Assembly: GCF_032854445.1 (NCBI RefSeq)
Contig: NC_088300.1
Span: 39,896,458 to 39,960,457 of the forward strand
Reading direction: 5' to 3'
DNA: 64,000 nt
DNA from: Liolophura sinensis
Taxonomy: Eukaryota > Mollusca > Polyplacophora > Chitonida > Chitonidae
The position numbers and the translations under genes were made by a program. Of this stretch, positions 50,038-60,870 are shown piece by piece (position 1 is the stretch's first letter; each line of letters begins with the position of its first letter). Under the pieces are notes generated by a model that was given only the letters and a program-made list of their open reading frames with translations, did no database searches and had not been told where the DNA came from.

Positions 50038-51612
50038 ATTCCAAATGCAGTTTCAAATTTCACGTTATTTTCAAGGAATATGAATATGAATGTCCACAGA
50101 GATCTTTATATAGGATATGTGTTACCAGTAACTAAGGAACATGTTACGTACGTGTCAAAACAGGCAGTGGTTTAGTTACATGGCATAATACATGGATAAA
50201 TTGTTGCTGGGAACAAGGTCGTACATGTATAAATCTGTTAAGTAGAGAACAGTAGATTAATCAGAGTCTATCCGCAGGGTAGAAATATCTCTTTACAAAA
50301 AAATAGAAACCATGTTTGGACATGATTTTGCAACAGAATTTAAAAGCCAGTGGAAAAGATGCCTGGATGATTGTTTTATTTTCTGGCCAAAGGAAGCCGG
50401 GCCAATTGATCTTCTCTTTGATGGCCTCAATAACCTTCATCCCCAAACATCCTTCACAATGGAAACGTAAAATCGAAACAAAATGAGATATTAATAGAAC
50501 TTCAATCATATCTATGCAACAGGGATTGTCCAGAAGGATTAAGTGACAATTAGGACCGCTCATGGTCATTCACTGACTGAACTGAGGGGACCCTCACAGA
50601 AAAAACCTGATGAGAAGTTAATTCCATTTGATTCAACACATAATCCCAACAATAACAACATCTTCCCAATCATTCTGAATACCTTACTTATTCTAAAAAC
50701 CTGACAGGATGAAAGATATTCTTGCCCAGTCAAAGGTCATTAATAGGAAATGACAGGCTTCAAGCCTCAAAAAAATGTTCACTCGCGCTCACTTTTCAGA
50801 AAAATCTGTGACTCCATCAGTTTCTAAATGCAATAAATGTAATAGATGTGGAGCATACATACATATGTTAGAAGGATCAATCTTTCAATTTGAGAGAGAA
50901 GATTCTTTGTTTAATGTAAAATTTGACGTGTGCTGCACTTCAAAAATGTTGTATATGCACTTGTTTGCATGGGGTGTGGCAAATAATACATTGGCCAGAC
51001 CTCAGATGTCCGCTCCAGAGTGACGCTGCATCAACAACATATCAACAACAAAGAATATTGTCATCTTCCAGTCAGTAAGCACATTCGCTCATGCACATTG
51101 TCATTGACTCCCTCATTTTAAGTCTTTCCATTTTATAAAGTATTAAATGGAAATCAAGCCACCTTAGATGTAAAAGAAACTTTCTTCATAAATAAATACA
51201 ACCCATATCTCAATGGTAGTCATTGGCCCTAATATGGTATCTCATAATATGATGATGTACCACGTGCTTGTATAATTTATGCTGATTAATTGTGTCAAAG
51301 AGTTCATTTTTATTACTCACTGTGTGTATTACTTATTGTGTATGTACAAATATTATGTCACAGCTTATCCGCAGGATAGACACTTTCAGGTACTGAATAA
51401 TCTGCTGTTCCCTACTTAACAGATTTATACATGTACGACCTTGTTCCCAGCAACAGTTTATCCATGTATTATGCCATGTAACTAAACCACTGCCTGTTTT
51501 GACATGTACGTAACATGTTCCTTAGTTACTGATAACACATATCCTATATAAAGACCTCTGTGGACATTCATATTCATTGAAAATAACGTGAAATTTGAAA
51601 CTGCAGTTGGAA
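50038..51612. mobile_element. Penelope-like element remnant between inverted arms
   Basis: Two arms, 50038-50276 and 51365-51612, are inverted copies of each other at roughly 90 percent by eye (for example AACAAGGTCGTACATGTATA on the left, TATACATGTACGACCTTGTT on the right). Between them 50775-51240 codes for a GIY-YIG-type endonuclease in two frames: KCNKCNRCGAYIHMLEG, then after a frame change YIGQTSDVRSRV, then PVSKHIRSC and, past a stop, FFINKYNPYLN. The Cys motif, the YIG and the E-FI-KY-P-LN ending are typical of Penelope-like retroelements. No reverse transcriptase was seen, so it is truncated and inactive. Confidence 0.75.
50775..51240 (+). pseudogene. GIY-YIG endonuclease fragment, frameshifted
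   Basis: The frame starting MFTRAHFSEK carries the CX2CX2C-like linker and runs to a TGA at 51021. The expected continuation (YIGQTSDVRSRVTL...) is one frame over from about 50990, then meets a TAA after SLTPSF, then resumes with KVLNGNQATLDVKE. At least one frameshift and one stop therefore break it. The GIY triad itself is not visible (the sequence around LFAWGVANN has replaced it). Residues match the C-terminal endonuclease of Penelope-like elements; no function remains. Confidence 0.72.
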
Positions 51613-51656
51613 TATAACAGAATGTAGAAAGTTGAGAGGGCATTTTATTATTTTTT

Positions 51657-51659
<3 letters not shown>

Positions 51660-51721
<62 letters not shown>
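51660..51721. repeat. (TA)n microsatellite
   Basis: About 30 TA units just after the right inverted arm. Confidence 0.98.
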
Positions 51722-51724
<3 letters not shown>

Positions 51725-51892
51725 TCAAAGATGGATTGAGGTGATTTGTCTGAATATCAGCTTTATCTCTGTACAGTTATGACATTTAGGACACTGTGTG
51801 ATGTCCCTGAAGACCATTAATACACCCACTCGCTTACAGTAGTCTACAGTATAGTTACTATAGTTACAATAGTTATGTATTATACATGTAGC

Positions 51893-52080
51893 GGATGGCT
51901 GTGGGTTCCCCCCCCCCCACACACACACATCCCGCACCTCTCCCTGCACCCCCCCTCATCCCCCACCACCCCCGGGATCTGCCCGGTTTCCTCCCACCAT
52001 AATGCTGGCCGCCGTCGTATAAGTGAAATATTCTTGAGTTACGGTGAAATACACCAATCAAATAAATAAATTAATTAATT
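51893..52080 (+). repeat. SINE-A, 5'-truncated, with C-rich insertion
   Basis: Body GCGGATGGCTGTGGGTTCC is interrupted by about 65 bases of C- and CA-rich sequence, then resumes GGGATCTGCCCGGTTTCC to the tail CCAATCAAATAAATAAATTA. Confidence 0.85.
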
Positions 52081-53886
52081 ATACATGTATCCGTGAATGT
52101 TTTGATAAGGAACAGAGATTAGATCAGGGTTATATCAGCATCGTATCACCTGAAACTATAGCTATTACACGAGTTCAGCTGAATGTGCAGAGTTGCGTGA
52201 CGGTATGTATAAGGTTAATGTTTGCACAACTCTCCAGATCCTGACACAGTGCATGATCACAATAAGTGATGAACCTGACCAGTAACGTGCATGACACCAT
52301 AAAAAAATTCAAATTTTATGCTATGTATTAGCATATCTGCCAAGGGAGTTATTTTTTTTTGCTGGCATTTATTTGTCTGTGTGTCTCAGGCTGTCTGTCT
52401 GTCTGTGTCTCTGTCCGTCACTATATGTCAGCAACTGTATGGAAAAGCTGGATGAAATTTTGTGTTGATGTTGAGTTCATTAGTAATTAAAGCCTGTACT
52501 TAATTGCCATACATGTCGAGTTGTTTAATGCTTGCATCCCTAAGAACTAGGTAATGAAGGTACCAGGTGATAAGGCAGGTGTGAGTACTGAGATCACGGT
52601 TACATAATGATGAGCTGTGGTTAGACTGGGGCTATAATTATTAGTGGCTCTAGCTATCATTGTACCCCAGGGTCATCACAGTGATGATGCAGGCAGTGAA
52701 TCGACGGCATTAATTGATACAGCAAATGGACGAGTAACGGGATAAGGGTGACTAGCTTTGAGGTAAATAATTACTCACTACTCTCATATATTTATAGCGT
52801 ATTTGTGTTTATGGAAGTGAACTGTAGCGTACGATGAATTTCCCTGAAGATGGTTGACGTGCCCCTAGTCGTTTAGACTTTAGTGCACAATTTTGTCCCA
52901 GGGACATGCTATCAAATTAAGTCTCAGCTGGGAAGAGAAGTGTGGATGTGGCAACTTGGAATCATTACATCGGGGTATTTTGATTTTGGTGAGTTCTTAC
53001 TGTTTGCCTTTTTACACCTCAACCAAAATCAGACTAAGTATGGTGTACCCATGTAGATGTAAGCCTTAGTGTCGTATACACATGCACTGGGCCTTCGTTT
53101 AGTACAGTATACACACATTCATGGGTGTGGCACACTCTCCACCCAGCAGGTCATCACCTAAATATTTAATAAACCCACAAGCATCAAGTCATAAATCTAG
53201 GCACGGTTTGTTTGGATCATATTATATTTCATTGTTTCCCTGTTATTAATTATTTTGGCTTGATGGTCACATGTATGATTTTTTATGTTTCTAGATTCAC
53301 GAAAGTCGATGTTGTTGCTTTAATTGAAAACAATTGTTTTGTTCAATTTTAAGCCTGTTGGGCTTAAATTTCCACTTATGGATGTCTTTTTATATACAAA
53401 CTAGGGCTGTTTTTCACCCCTCAACCAATATTGGCCTAAGAGTATTGTGCGGGGGTGGGGGGGGGGGGGGGGGTATCTGTCCATCCAATTTCTTGTACAG
53501 TTTACCCCTCAATTATCAGATGTACAACACACTTACATTTTGCCATTAGAAAGAAGTCTGCAAGAATGCTTGAAGTCACCATCACGTGTAGTCAAATATA
53601 ACGTTATACTCTCAAAAGCACATGACAGCATTCCAGCATAACTGCCTTACTTGTCATATCTGCCTGATTCATCGTCACATAAGGAATGTTTTCACGTCAC
53701 ATCAGGAAAATTTTACAGAAACTGCCAAAGATTTTGTTTTTGAAGACTTTTCACTTATACAGTTATATCATTTTTTTTTATATTGTATATTTTTTTTGAA
53801 ATGTGGTGCTAGCTGCATTCTGTAGGATATCCTTCATGTCATGTTAATTGCGCCTCGACTCTTTTGGGACTGAAGTACCACTTTAA
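52081..53886. other. No gene seen
   Basis: Unique sequence apart from a poly-G run of about 20 bases at 53453-53473. Confidence 0.5.
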
Positions 53887-54172
53887 GTTATATGTCTTGA
53901 GAAAACATTATGTTGCGGTAGCTTGTATGGTTATATGTCTTGAGAAAACATTTTGTTTTGGTAGCTTGTATCGTTATATGTCTTGAGTAAACATTATGTT
54001 GTGGTAGCTTGTATCATTATATGTCTTGAGAAAACATTATGTTTTGGTAGCTTGTATAATTATATGTCTTGAGAAAACATTATGTTTTGGTAGCTTGTAT
54101 AGTTATATGTCTTGAGTAAACATTATGTTGTGGTAGCTTTTAACGTTATGTGTCTTGAGAAAACATTATGGT
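53887..54172 (+). repeat. 43 bp minisatellite, seven units
   Basis: Unit GTTATATGTCTTGAGAAAAC ATTATGTTGTGGTAGCTTGT ATC, with two alternating subtypes (GAGAAAAC / GAGTAAAC). It ends 60 bp before the candidate exon at 54234. Confidence 0.95.
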
Positions 54173-54233
54173 GCCGACATCTCAACTTGAATCATTTTCT
54201 TTGTTCACCTGCTTATGATGACTTCATTGCTAG

Positions 54234-54293
54234 AGTGTTGAAGGTGGGGTGCCCGAGAAACTGATCAAATGTGTAGACAAACATGACATAAAG
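54234..54293 (+). CDS. Candidate small exon, unknown protein
   Basis: A 20-codon block between acceptor gacttcattgctag and donor AAG|gtgatt, phase 0 at both ends, reading SVEGGVPEKLIKCVDKHDIK. It joins in phase to the block at 54365 across a 71 bp intron. Neither the previous F-BAR exon (phase 2) nor anything seen between 42.9 and 54.2 kb connects to it directly. The product is not recognised. The case rests on matched phases and protein-like composition; a short open block like this could occur by chance. Confidence 0.45.
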
Positions 54294-54364
54294 GTGATTC
54301 AGTATGTTATTAGCCATATTTGAGAGGTAACCTTTTAGTCACTTGATACTCCTTGTTTTCCCAG

Positions 54365-54464
54365 TACGTAAATGTAAGTGTTCCAGAATTGGCAGCTCCA
54401 CTGGGAAAACACCTTTCCTCTTCACAGAAGATTGTGAGAGCTGTTTATTGGCATTGTGGAAAAG
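54365..54464 (+). CDS. Candidate exon, unknown protein
   Basis: Acceptor ctccttgttttcccag is strong; the donor is AAAAG|gtacaa. It reads YVNVSVPELAAPLGKHL then SSSQKIVRAVYWHCGK, 33 codons plus one base, without a stop. Its phase 1 end fits the start of the block at 58957 (G + AC = Asp). A second good donor-like site (AAT|gtaagt, 54374) lies inside it. Family not recognised. Together with its neighbours it could be a second gene nested in the large intron, or an alternative part of the F-BAR gene. Confidence 0.5.
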
Positions 54465-54639
54465 GTACAAAAGTGTGATGTATAATTTTAGCTTGACCAA
54501 ATGCTCTGTTTTATATTTTCAATCTACATACATGTACACGTAGGCACTGTTTGTACATGTTTATATCACTCATATAATATAACTCAACTCAGGCATGATT
54601 CTTTTCCTATAAAATCATAACTAGCATTTTGTTCTGTCC

Positions 54640-54722
54640 AGTTTCCTCCATTGTTGGCTGCTGTTGTATATGTGAAATGTTCTTGAATATGGCGTAAAAC
54701 ACCAATCAAACAAATAAATAAG
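54640..54722 (+). repeat. SINE-A tail fragment
   Basis: GTCCAGTTTCCTCCATTGTT to CACCAATCAAACAAATAAAT. Confidence 0.82.
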
Positions 54723-54839
54723 TCTGTAGGTCATTGTCATAGATAGATTGTCAGTGCTTCACAGAATTGAAGATTGTCCATGTGGATCATGTTTGTTCAG
54801 GCTCAGCAGTTGACTCTGTGCTTGTAAGTCACAAGTCGC

Positions 54840-54980
54840 AGATTGGTCACTAGTAATAATGAATACTATATGTACATACAGTCTTATTAAAGGCATGGTG
54901 TTAGACGACCTATTGTTCACTAGTAATAATGAATACTATATGTACATACAGTCTTATTAAAGGCATGGTGTTAGATGACC
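54840..54980 (+). repeat. 69 bp tandem duplication
   Basis: CACTAGTAATAATGAATACT to GGCATGGTGTTAGAYGACCT occurs twice in direct order. Confidence 0.92.
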
Positions 54981-55873
54981 TGGATACAAGAAACTGCCTA
55001 ATTGGGTTGTCTTGACCCCTGGTGCTGGAGCATTGCCATTCTGTTTAAATTAGACGCTATGATCTATATAATGTGATTTGTGAGTCCTGGAATCACTCTT
55101 CCATGAACTGAAGATCCTGTTATGTGTACAGTCACCCTTTTTTTAATTTTACATGCAGACACCTAGCTGTTCTGAGATGTTCCTGCTGTAACGGGTGCTG
55201 TTTTGAAAACCTTTTTTTTTTTTTGCACAAGTTGTTGTTCTGTTACAATAGGAAAGCTCACATCATATCAAAACTCTTTCTTTCACTCACCTGAAACTCT
55301 TTCTTTTTGGGTGTGCATGATGTAACTTAGCATGTCAAAGCTTTGTGCTAAAAAAAACACACATCCTTTTAATCATACAGTACAATTTTGACTTCCAGTC
55401 ACCCAGTGGATGTGAATAATAAAGACCATGATGCCACAGTTAACATAAATGTACCTTGCACATTATGATCAATCCAATTAAAGTTGCTGACCACCGTTTT
55501 TGAATAAATTGCAGCTTCGTCTTCTAAAAAAGATGAACTCTTGGATAGAAACCAAAACGGTTACACCATTAAAAACATATCGATGATTGTTTGGGAGTGT
55601 TTTGAAAAATAATATGATCTTAATTTTTGGGAGAGCACCCAGGTCCACCCTAGCACAGGAAACACATGATTTGAAAATGGCAGTTTGCAGTTCTGGTGAT
55701 GTCTGAGTGTCAGTTATATTTTTGTCAGTTGTGATGTGATGGTCTTTACTATTCTGGCATAACGAGGTGATATGAATTCAAAATTACTTTACAATCACAT
55801 TGAGCCTGTTTCTGTTAGAACAGCTAATACAATGGTTAGCATCGAGTTCCAGTTTTGTGGATGTAATGATTCA

Positions 55874-55980
55874 GAGCAGTAACCATAAATGTGAGAATGC
55901 TGAGAACATGGAGAACCCGTTCTCGGAGCAGTAACCATAAATGTGAGAATGCTGAGAACATGGAGAACCCGTTCTCGGAG
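55874..55980 (+). repeat. 52 bp tandem duplication
   Basis: GAGCAGTAACCATAAATGTG to GGAGAACCCGTTCTCG occurs twice, identical. Confidence 0.95.
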
Positions 55981-56048
55981 CCATAGAGAACCTAGCATAT
56001 TACTTGACATTAGTTTGCTGTTTATATTTTAAATACATAAGGAGAAGA

Positions 56049-56318
56049 GGGGGCCTCCATGGCTCAGTGGGTTAGCGCGCTAGCGTAGTGTAATAACCCA
56101 GGAGCCTCTCACCAATGCCGTTGCTGTGAGTGCCAGTCCAGCTCATCCTGGCTTCCTCTCTGGCTACACATGAGAAGGTCTGCCAGCAACCTCCGGCTAG
56201 TCGTTGGTTTCCCTCGGATTCTGCTCGGTTTTCTCACAACATAATGCTGGCTGCCGTTGTATAAATGAAATATTCTTGAGTACGGCGTAAAACATCAATG
56301 AAATAAATAAATAAATAA
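56049..56318 (+). repeat. SINE-A, full-length, with 14 bp TSD
   Basis: Head GGGCCTCCATGGCTCAGTGG (A-box) and GAGTGCCAGTCCAGCTC (B-box region), full body and AAAT tail. Flanks ACATAAGGAGAAGA at 56035-56048 and 56319-56332 are exact. This is the best complete reference copy in the window. Confidence 0.96.
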
Positions 56319-57156
56319 ACATAAGGAGAAGAAGAGTGTGCATAGGAAAATATGGTCAAAGTACATGTGTGCAGAATGCATGCACATTACACATCTGAAC
56401 AAAGGTATTTACTATAACATTTAAACATGATAATGTACAACACAGAATGAATGTACACTCAGGTAGCCATGAATTCCCAGCCCACCCGAGAGCCAGCTGT
56501 TGTAGTACATGTGATACGTGAGAGGAATGCTAAAGAATAAAATATCGTGTTTTTATTGTTAATTTAAGTACTTTATCATGTGACTTCAGTGTTCAGTAAA
56601 TATTAAATGCCTCTGTTTTAACTAAATACATGTCCAGTATTGAATTAATTGAAGGTTTTCAGCAAGCTGTTCATCTGTACCACAAGTTTTAAAGGCAGCC
56701 AAATTATTTTACTTCGGCAATAATAGCAGCCTTAAGTGGAAAATGTGGTATAATTGATAAAATTATGAGATTGCGCTAAAATGTGTATTTACAGGCCATG
56801 CGGTAGAATCATCTCAACTTTTGACCCTGGTGTTAAATGTAAAGTGCTTACAGGTATTGGTGCCTATGATATTCAGATCTGGGTTTTATTAGATATATCA
56901 TCAACATGTGGTATACATGTACTTCATAACACTCAGTGAAGGGTGTAATCAACACTGGATCTTTGCCAGATGAGAGTATAATTCAGACGGATAATGACCA
57001 TAACATGTTTATTTATACATGTATGTGTGTAATTAAGTTTTTCCACACATAATAAGGATCACTAGGTCAGAGTGTCGCTACTGCTTCATGCATGTTTCTT
57101 CTTAATCCTTTCATGTATACAGGCTACCATCATATAGATGTTTAGTTTCTGGAAAA

Positions 57157-57338
57157 GGGGCCTCCGTGGCTCAGTCGTTTAGCGCGCTAGTGCAGTGTAA
57201 TGACCCAGAAGCCACTCACCAATGCGGTCGTGAGTTTCCCCCGGGCTATGCCCGGTTCCTCTCATAATGCTGGCCACCAGTGTATAAGTGAAATATTCTT
57301 GAGTACGACGTAAAACACCAATCAAATAAATAAATAAA
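57157..57338 (+). repeat. SINE-A with internal deletion and TSD
   Basis: Head GGGGCCTCCGTGGCTCAGTC, then a deletion of about 80 bp between GCGGTCGTGAG and TTTCCCCCGGGC, and a full tail. Flanks TAGTTTCTRRAAA at 57143 and 57339. Confidence 0.93.
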
Positions 57339-57997
57339 TAGTTTCTAAAAACAGAGTTTTCCTATAGCTGACCCACTGAACAGCTTAGCATAATAAACAA
57401 ACAACTCCAAGACATTAATATTGATAATCTCAATGTCTGTCATATTTAATCAGCCCAAATATTACTTGGGACGTACTTTATTTATTTTATTTATTATGCC
57501 AATGAAAAAGCACTTTATCATTCCGTGGAATTTGTAGCTTTCGAACAACAGTTACATGTCTTTTTGTTTTGTTTTTTTTTACAGTTTGATTTCATTGAAT
57601 TCTGCTATTCAGTATATATGACAATTTGATTTTACTATGAACGGGGCTTATAGGTTAAATAGTAATGTTAGCATTAGGCTAGTCTTAATTAAGACACATA
57701 TAATATGTATTAAATTAATAAAACATATTGCATTTATTCCAAGAACTCCTACCAGGGAATTTTCATCTTAATACTAGTACAGCTTTCATCTTACTAGGGC
57801 AGTTTTCGCCTTACTAAGGCAATTTTTACATCATGTATAAGTACACTGTAGAATCTTTGTCTTAACAGAAAAACCAAAGTAAGATTTAGAATAAAGGATA
57901 CAACAGGGAATTTGGAATAAAAGACACTAATCCTTACATTTTGGCGTAGTTTGAAGTTGAAGTTTGGCACAATCTTTTTATGGGTTAGCACTTGATC

Positions 57998-58199
57998 TAC
58001 CCTAATTCTTCAACTTTTTCAACCACCACTGCAAAGAGTGTATTGAAACATTCTGAAAGAACAATGAGGTGCAAGAGAAATGATCAGCACGTTTTGTGAA
58101 GCTGGCATCTCTTTTGGTGTCATTTTCATAGTCATTGTATGCATAAATTCCACAGAAAAAAGTGCTATAGAGGTCAAAAAAGTTTGAAGATTTACTGTA
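57998..58199 (+). repeat. MITE-2 copy
   Basis: Termini TACCCTAATTCTTCAACTTT and AAAAGTTTGAAGATTTACTG; internal GTGTCATTTTCATAGTCATT. Confidence 0.8.
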
Positions 58200-58956
58200 T
58201 GTCCATTATAAAGTGTTTTAGGGGTGTTATAATACAATGCGTTATTTGTTTAGTGTAATTCTGTACAAGGTAGTGTGGGCAATTTGAGTAACTGATGTGT
58301 GTTGTAAAGATGTCCCATTCTGAGGCTAAGCTTGAGAGCAGTAACAATTCCTGTCGAATTAGGGCCATTGTACCTTGCATTCAATGATGTAGCTTTTGTT
58401 AACATCACATACATGTACTGAGCATAGAAAAGCTCACCCAGGTGTAAAACAAAAACCTCTGTCGTCTCACAGGAATTAGTTTTGGTCTCTTGTTTTGTTT
58501 TTCTTTTGGGGCTTGGAGGGATGCTTAACCCTGTGTATCTTTAGTCTTAGTTTAGGGCTTAGTACTATTTGTAGAGGTCATGTAAAATTAGTCATTGCAT
58601 ATCAAAGTGGTTTCTTGTGTGTCACGTCGCTATTTGCAGCTGCTCTCGGCTCCAGTGCATTTTCCTCACTGTAATCAGCGTAGACAGAGAACGTCTGACA
58701 GTCCACGGTGCTTATAGCCGTAGCATAGCTCACACAACACCGTGCCTTGGCAAGAAGCCTAACTACAAATCAGGGACTCGTCTGATTTAGTACAGCATCA
58801 TATTTAGAGTCAAGGCAGAAAGTTAGCAGGAAAATTATGTTTAAGGTTGAGGTGGTAGGGCAGCAAGCTTAGCCATCAAAGAAAGGGCATCATCCTTGTC
58901 AGCGACGTGCTACCTTTAACTGTCTGGCCTTACCAACCACTCTCCGGGGACTACAG

Positions 58957-59133
58957 ACATAGTCATAACCCTCCACTGCCAGCAGAGGCATCGGAAAAAG
59001 TTTGTGTCAAAGGTTGTTGATGTTTTGGAGTTCTTAAACAGCGTGAGCTGTGTTGGAAGTATACCTGTGGAGTTGGAACCCCTTAAGTGTGTAGCCACTT
59101 GTTGGCAGCTGAGCTTTGCTTATTGGAGCAGTA
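58957..59133 (+). CDS. Candidate exon, unknown protein
   Basis: The frame is open from 58918 to a TGA at 59166. The only AG that can serve as acceptor is at 58956 (ggggactacag), giving phase 1, which matches the exon ending at 54464. The product includes IVITLHCQQRHRKKFV, VVDVLEFLNSVSCVGS and ECATCWQ-like Cys/Trp-rich helix text (actual residues CVATCWQLSFAYWSS). Reading may stop at TGA 59166-59168, making this a C-terminus, or splice at A|gtaagc (59134) into the frame at 59178. Composition looks like a folded helical protein. Family not recognised. Confidence 0.5.
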
Positions 59134-59177
59134 GTAAGCCTCCAGCTTCTTCTTTCCCCAAATATTGACCATGTCAG

Positions 59178-59347
59178 TGACAACCTCCTCCTTAGGACCC
59201 CCTCCCCCAAGGGTGGCTTCCTCCCCTAGAATGATGTCCTCACCCCGACCCAGTGCATCGCCTCGTAGGATGCAGAAAAAAATAAAGAAATCCACAACAG
59301 ACACGTCGTTAGTTCGTTCCAAGTCTTTTCCCGGAGCTAAGAAAGAG
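59178..59347 (+). CDS. Pro/Ser-rich basic exon
   Basis: Clearly coding in composition: LGPPPPRVASSPRMMSSPR, then SASPRRMQKKIKKSTTD and SLVRSKSFPGAKKE, ending GAG|gtaaga, a strong donor in phase 0. The Ser-Pro and Arg-x-x-Ser pattern suggests a disordered, phosphorylatable linker (RSKSFP resembles a 14-3-3 type site; inference). Two starts are possible: splicing in from 59133 through a 44 bp intron (A + TG = Met), or translation from the ATG at 59171 in good context (gaccATGT) as an alternative first exon. It does not join the 59457 exon in frame as sequenced. Confidence 0.6.
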
Positions 59348-59456
59348 GTAAGAGTGTTTATTGTTAGTTTTCTCTCCACTAATACCCATGTACTAATGCA
59401 TGTTTCTTTTTTTTCTCTCCGTTTTGTTTTTTGCTGCACGGCCGTGTGGATGACAG

Positions 59457-59568
59457 GAACTTAGCTAATCATTTATATGAAAAGGTGTATGAAACCCAGG
59501 AGGACTTGTGTCGAAAACGAAATGAAATAAGACTGGCCAACATGCAGTTAGCAGCAGTACGGGCACAG
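59457..59568 (+). CDS. Coiled-coil exon, probably F-BAR gene exon 9
   Basis: Acceptor ends gtgtggatgacag behind a long T/C tract; donor CAG|gtaaga. The frame reads NLANHLYEKVYETQEDL then CRKRNEIRLANMQLAAVRAQ, a charged amphipathic helix. The first base completes a codon begun in phase 2, exactly as exon 8 ends, giving ICQR-NLANHLYEK. The nearer upstream block (59178-59347) ends in phase 0 and would run into a TAA after four codons if joined here. One extra base would instead give a smooth KKE-ELANHLYEK reading, so an assembly indel cannot be excluded. The exon ends in phase 0. Confidence 0.7.
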
Positions 59569-60439
59569 GTAAGAAGTTTCCTGTTTTATATATTTACAGC
59601 ATATTTTGTTCTCTGCTTGCTGATATTTGTCGCACTTGAAATTGTAGACAAATTTATGTATTAGTTTAGCTGATCGAAACTGCTGCTTAAGACTCAGAAT
59701 AGTTATACATGGGCTCAATAGTAATAATAGGAAAGTGGGTTAAAAGCTTGCAAAACCTTTTACATTTTTATGGTGATGCCTTCTTATTATTAACTTTGTT
59801 TGTAGTTGTCCATTCTATTGGTTTAATGTACAGTCATGATTAGTTGCCCAGTATTCCATATAGGCAGTTGGTTCCATTGTTTAGATGGATTGCAATTGGT
59901 TCCATTGTTTAGATGGATTGCAATTGGTTCCATTGTTGCAATTGGTTCCATTGTTTAGATGGATTGCAATTGGTTCCATTGTTTGGATGGATTCAGGAGT
60001 CACGTCGTTGTGTACAGATAAATTTTTATTGTTAAAGTTTATTTTCCTCAATTAAGTTTTAAGTTTCTTTTTGCCTGGCTTATGTGATCCAGATCTTTTC
60101 AGATTCTTCTTGTAATCTCAGGTCTGCTGATCTGAGTTAATTAAAACGAGGACAAAATAATGTATTAATTAGCTGTTTGTCCGTTTCCTATATATATATA
60201 TACATGTTTCAGTGTATTGTTGCCTTTAGAGTCAAAGAAAACATTAAAACGATGTGTATATAACATGAAAGACCATGGTCACACAGAGGGTAATGTGGTA
60301 CCTGTAATTATAACTTGACTGCATGCACATAGTCTGTTAATTGAGCAACACCCTATGGGTGTGTATACACACACATGTAGGACATAACACCTGTGGCTTG
60401 CTCTTCAGTGGCAGCCTACCTAAATTCCTAAACAACAAC

Positions 60440-60612
60440 AAGTTATGTACATTATTTATTTGATTTTGGAGACAAAACTACATGGGTTGGATAGGCCATT
60501 GTCGGGGTTTTGTAGAAAGTATAATTTCATCAGTCAATACAAAATAATGCGTTCAGAATATGCTTCAATAAACACCTTGCAAACATGCAAAAAAGTTGAA
60601 GAGTTACAGAAT
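60440..60612 (+). repeat. MITE-1 copy, 5' end lost
   Basis: GGAGACAAAACTACATGGGT to AAAAAAGTTGAAGAGTTACA. Confidence 0.75.
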
Positions 60613-60672
60613 ATGCAAGTGTAAGGATTTGGATTTCTTATGTAGCTTGATCTTACATGTTCAAAAGAGGAC

Positions 60673-60870
60673 TACCCTAATTCTCCTAATTAGATATTTG
60701 TAGTGCTGAAAGAAGAATATTACATTTCTTTCCGAGTCTTTTGGAAAAGAAAAGATATGAGAATGTTGTTTTTTAGATGGTCTAACCATGTGAAGAAAAA
60801 AAAAGCAAATATTACTCCTACAGTTACATGTATATTGGCTAAAAACAGCTTAGAGGGTTTAAAGAAGGAA
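60673..60870 (+). repeat. MITE-3 copy
   Basis: Starts TACCCTAATTCTCCTAATTA. It carries the same short frame as the copy at 2963-3175 (MLKEEYYIS, KDMRMLFFRWSNHVKKK). Confidence 0.68.

Larger units (their letters stand above)
42880..54233. other. Start of the large intron (or intergenic)
   Basis: Holds MITE-1, two SINE-A, SINE-B, the 62 bp array, the Penelope-like remnant and the 43 bp array. A frame at 47202-47486 looks partly protein-like but has no usable splice sites. No other gene is supported. Confidence 0.6.
54465..58956. other. Intron or intergenic, repeats only
   Basis: Contains SINE-A copies at 54640, 56049 and 57157, a 69 bp duplication at 54840-54980, a 52 bp duplication at 55874-55980 and a MITE-2 copy at 57998. 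No coding block is supported. Confidence 0.6.
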
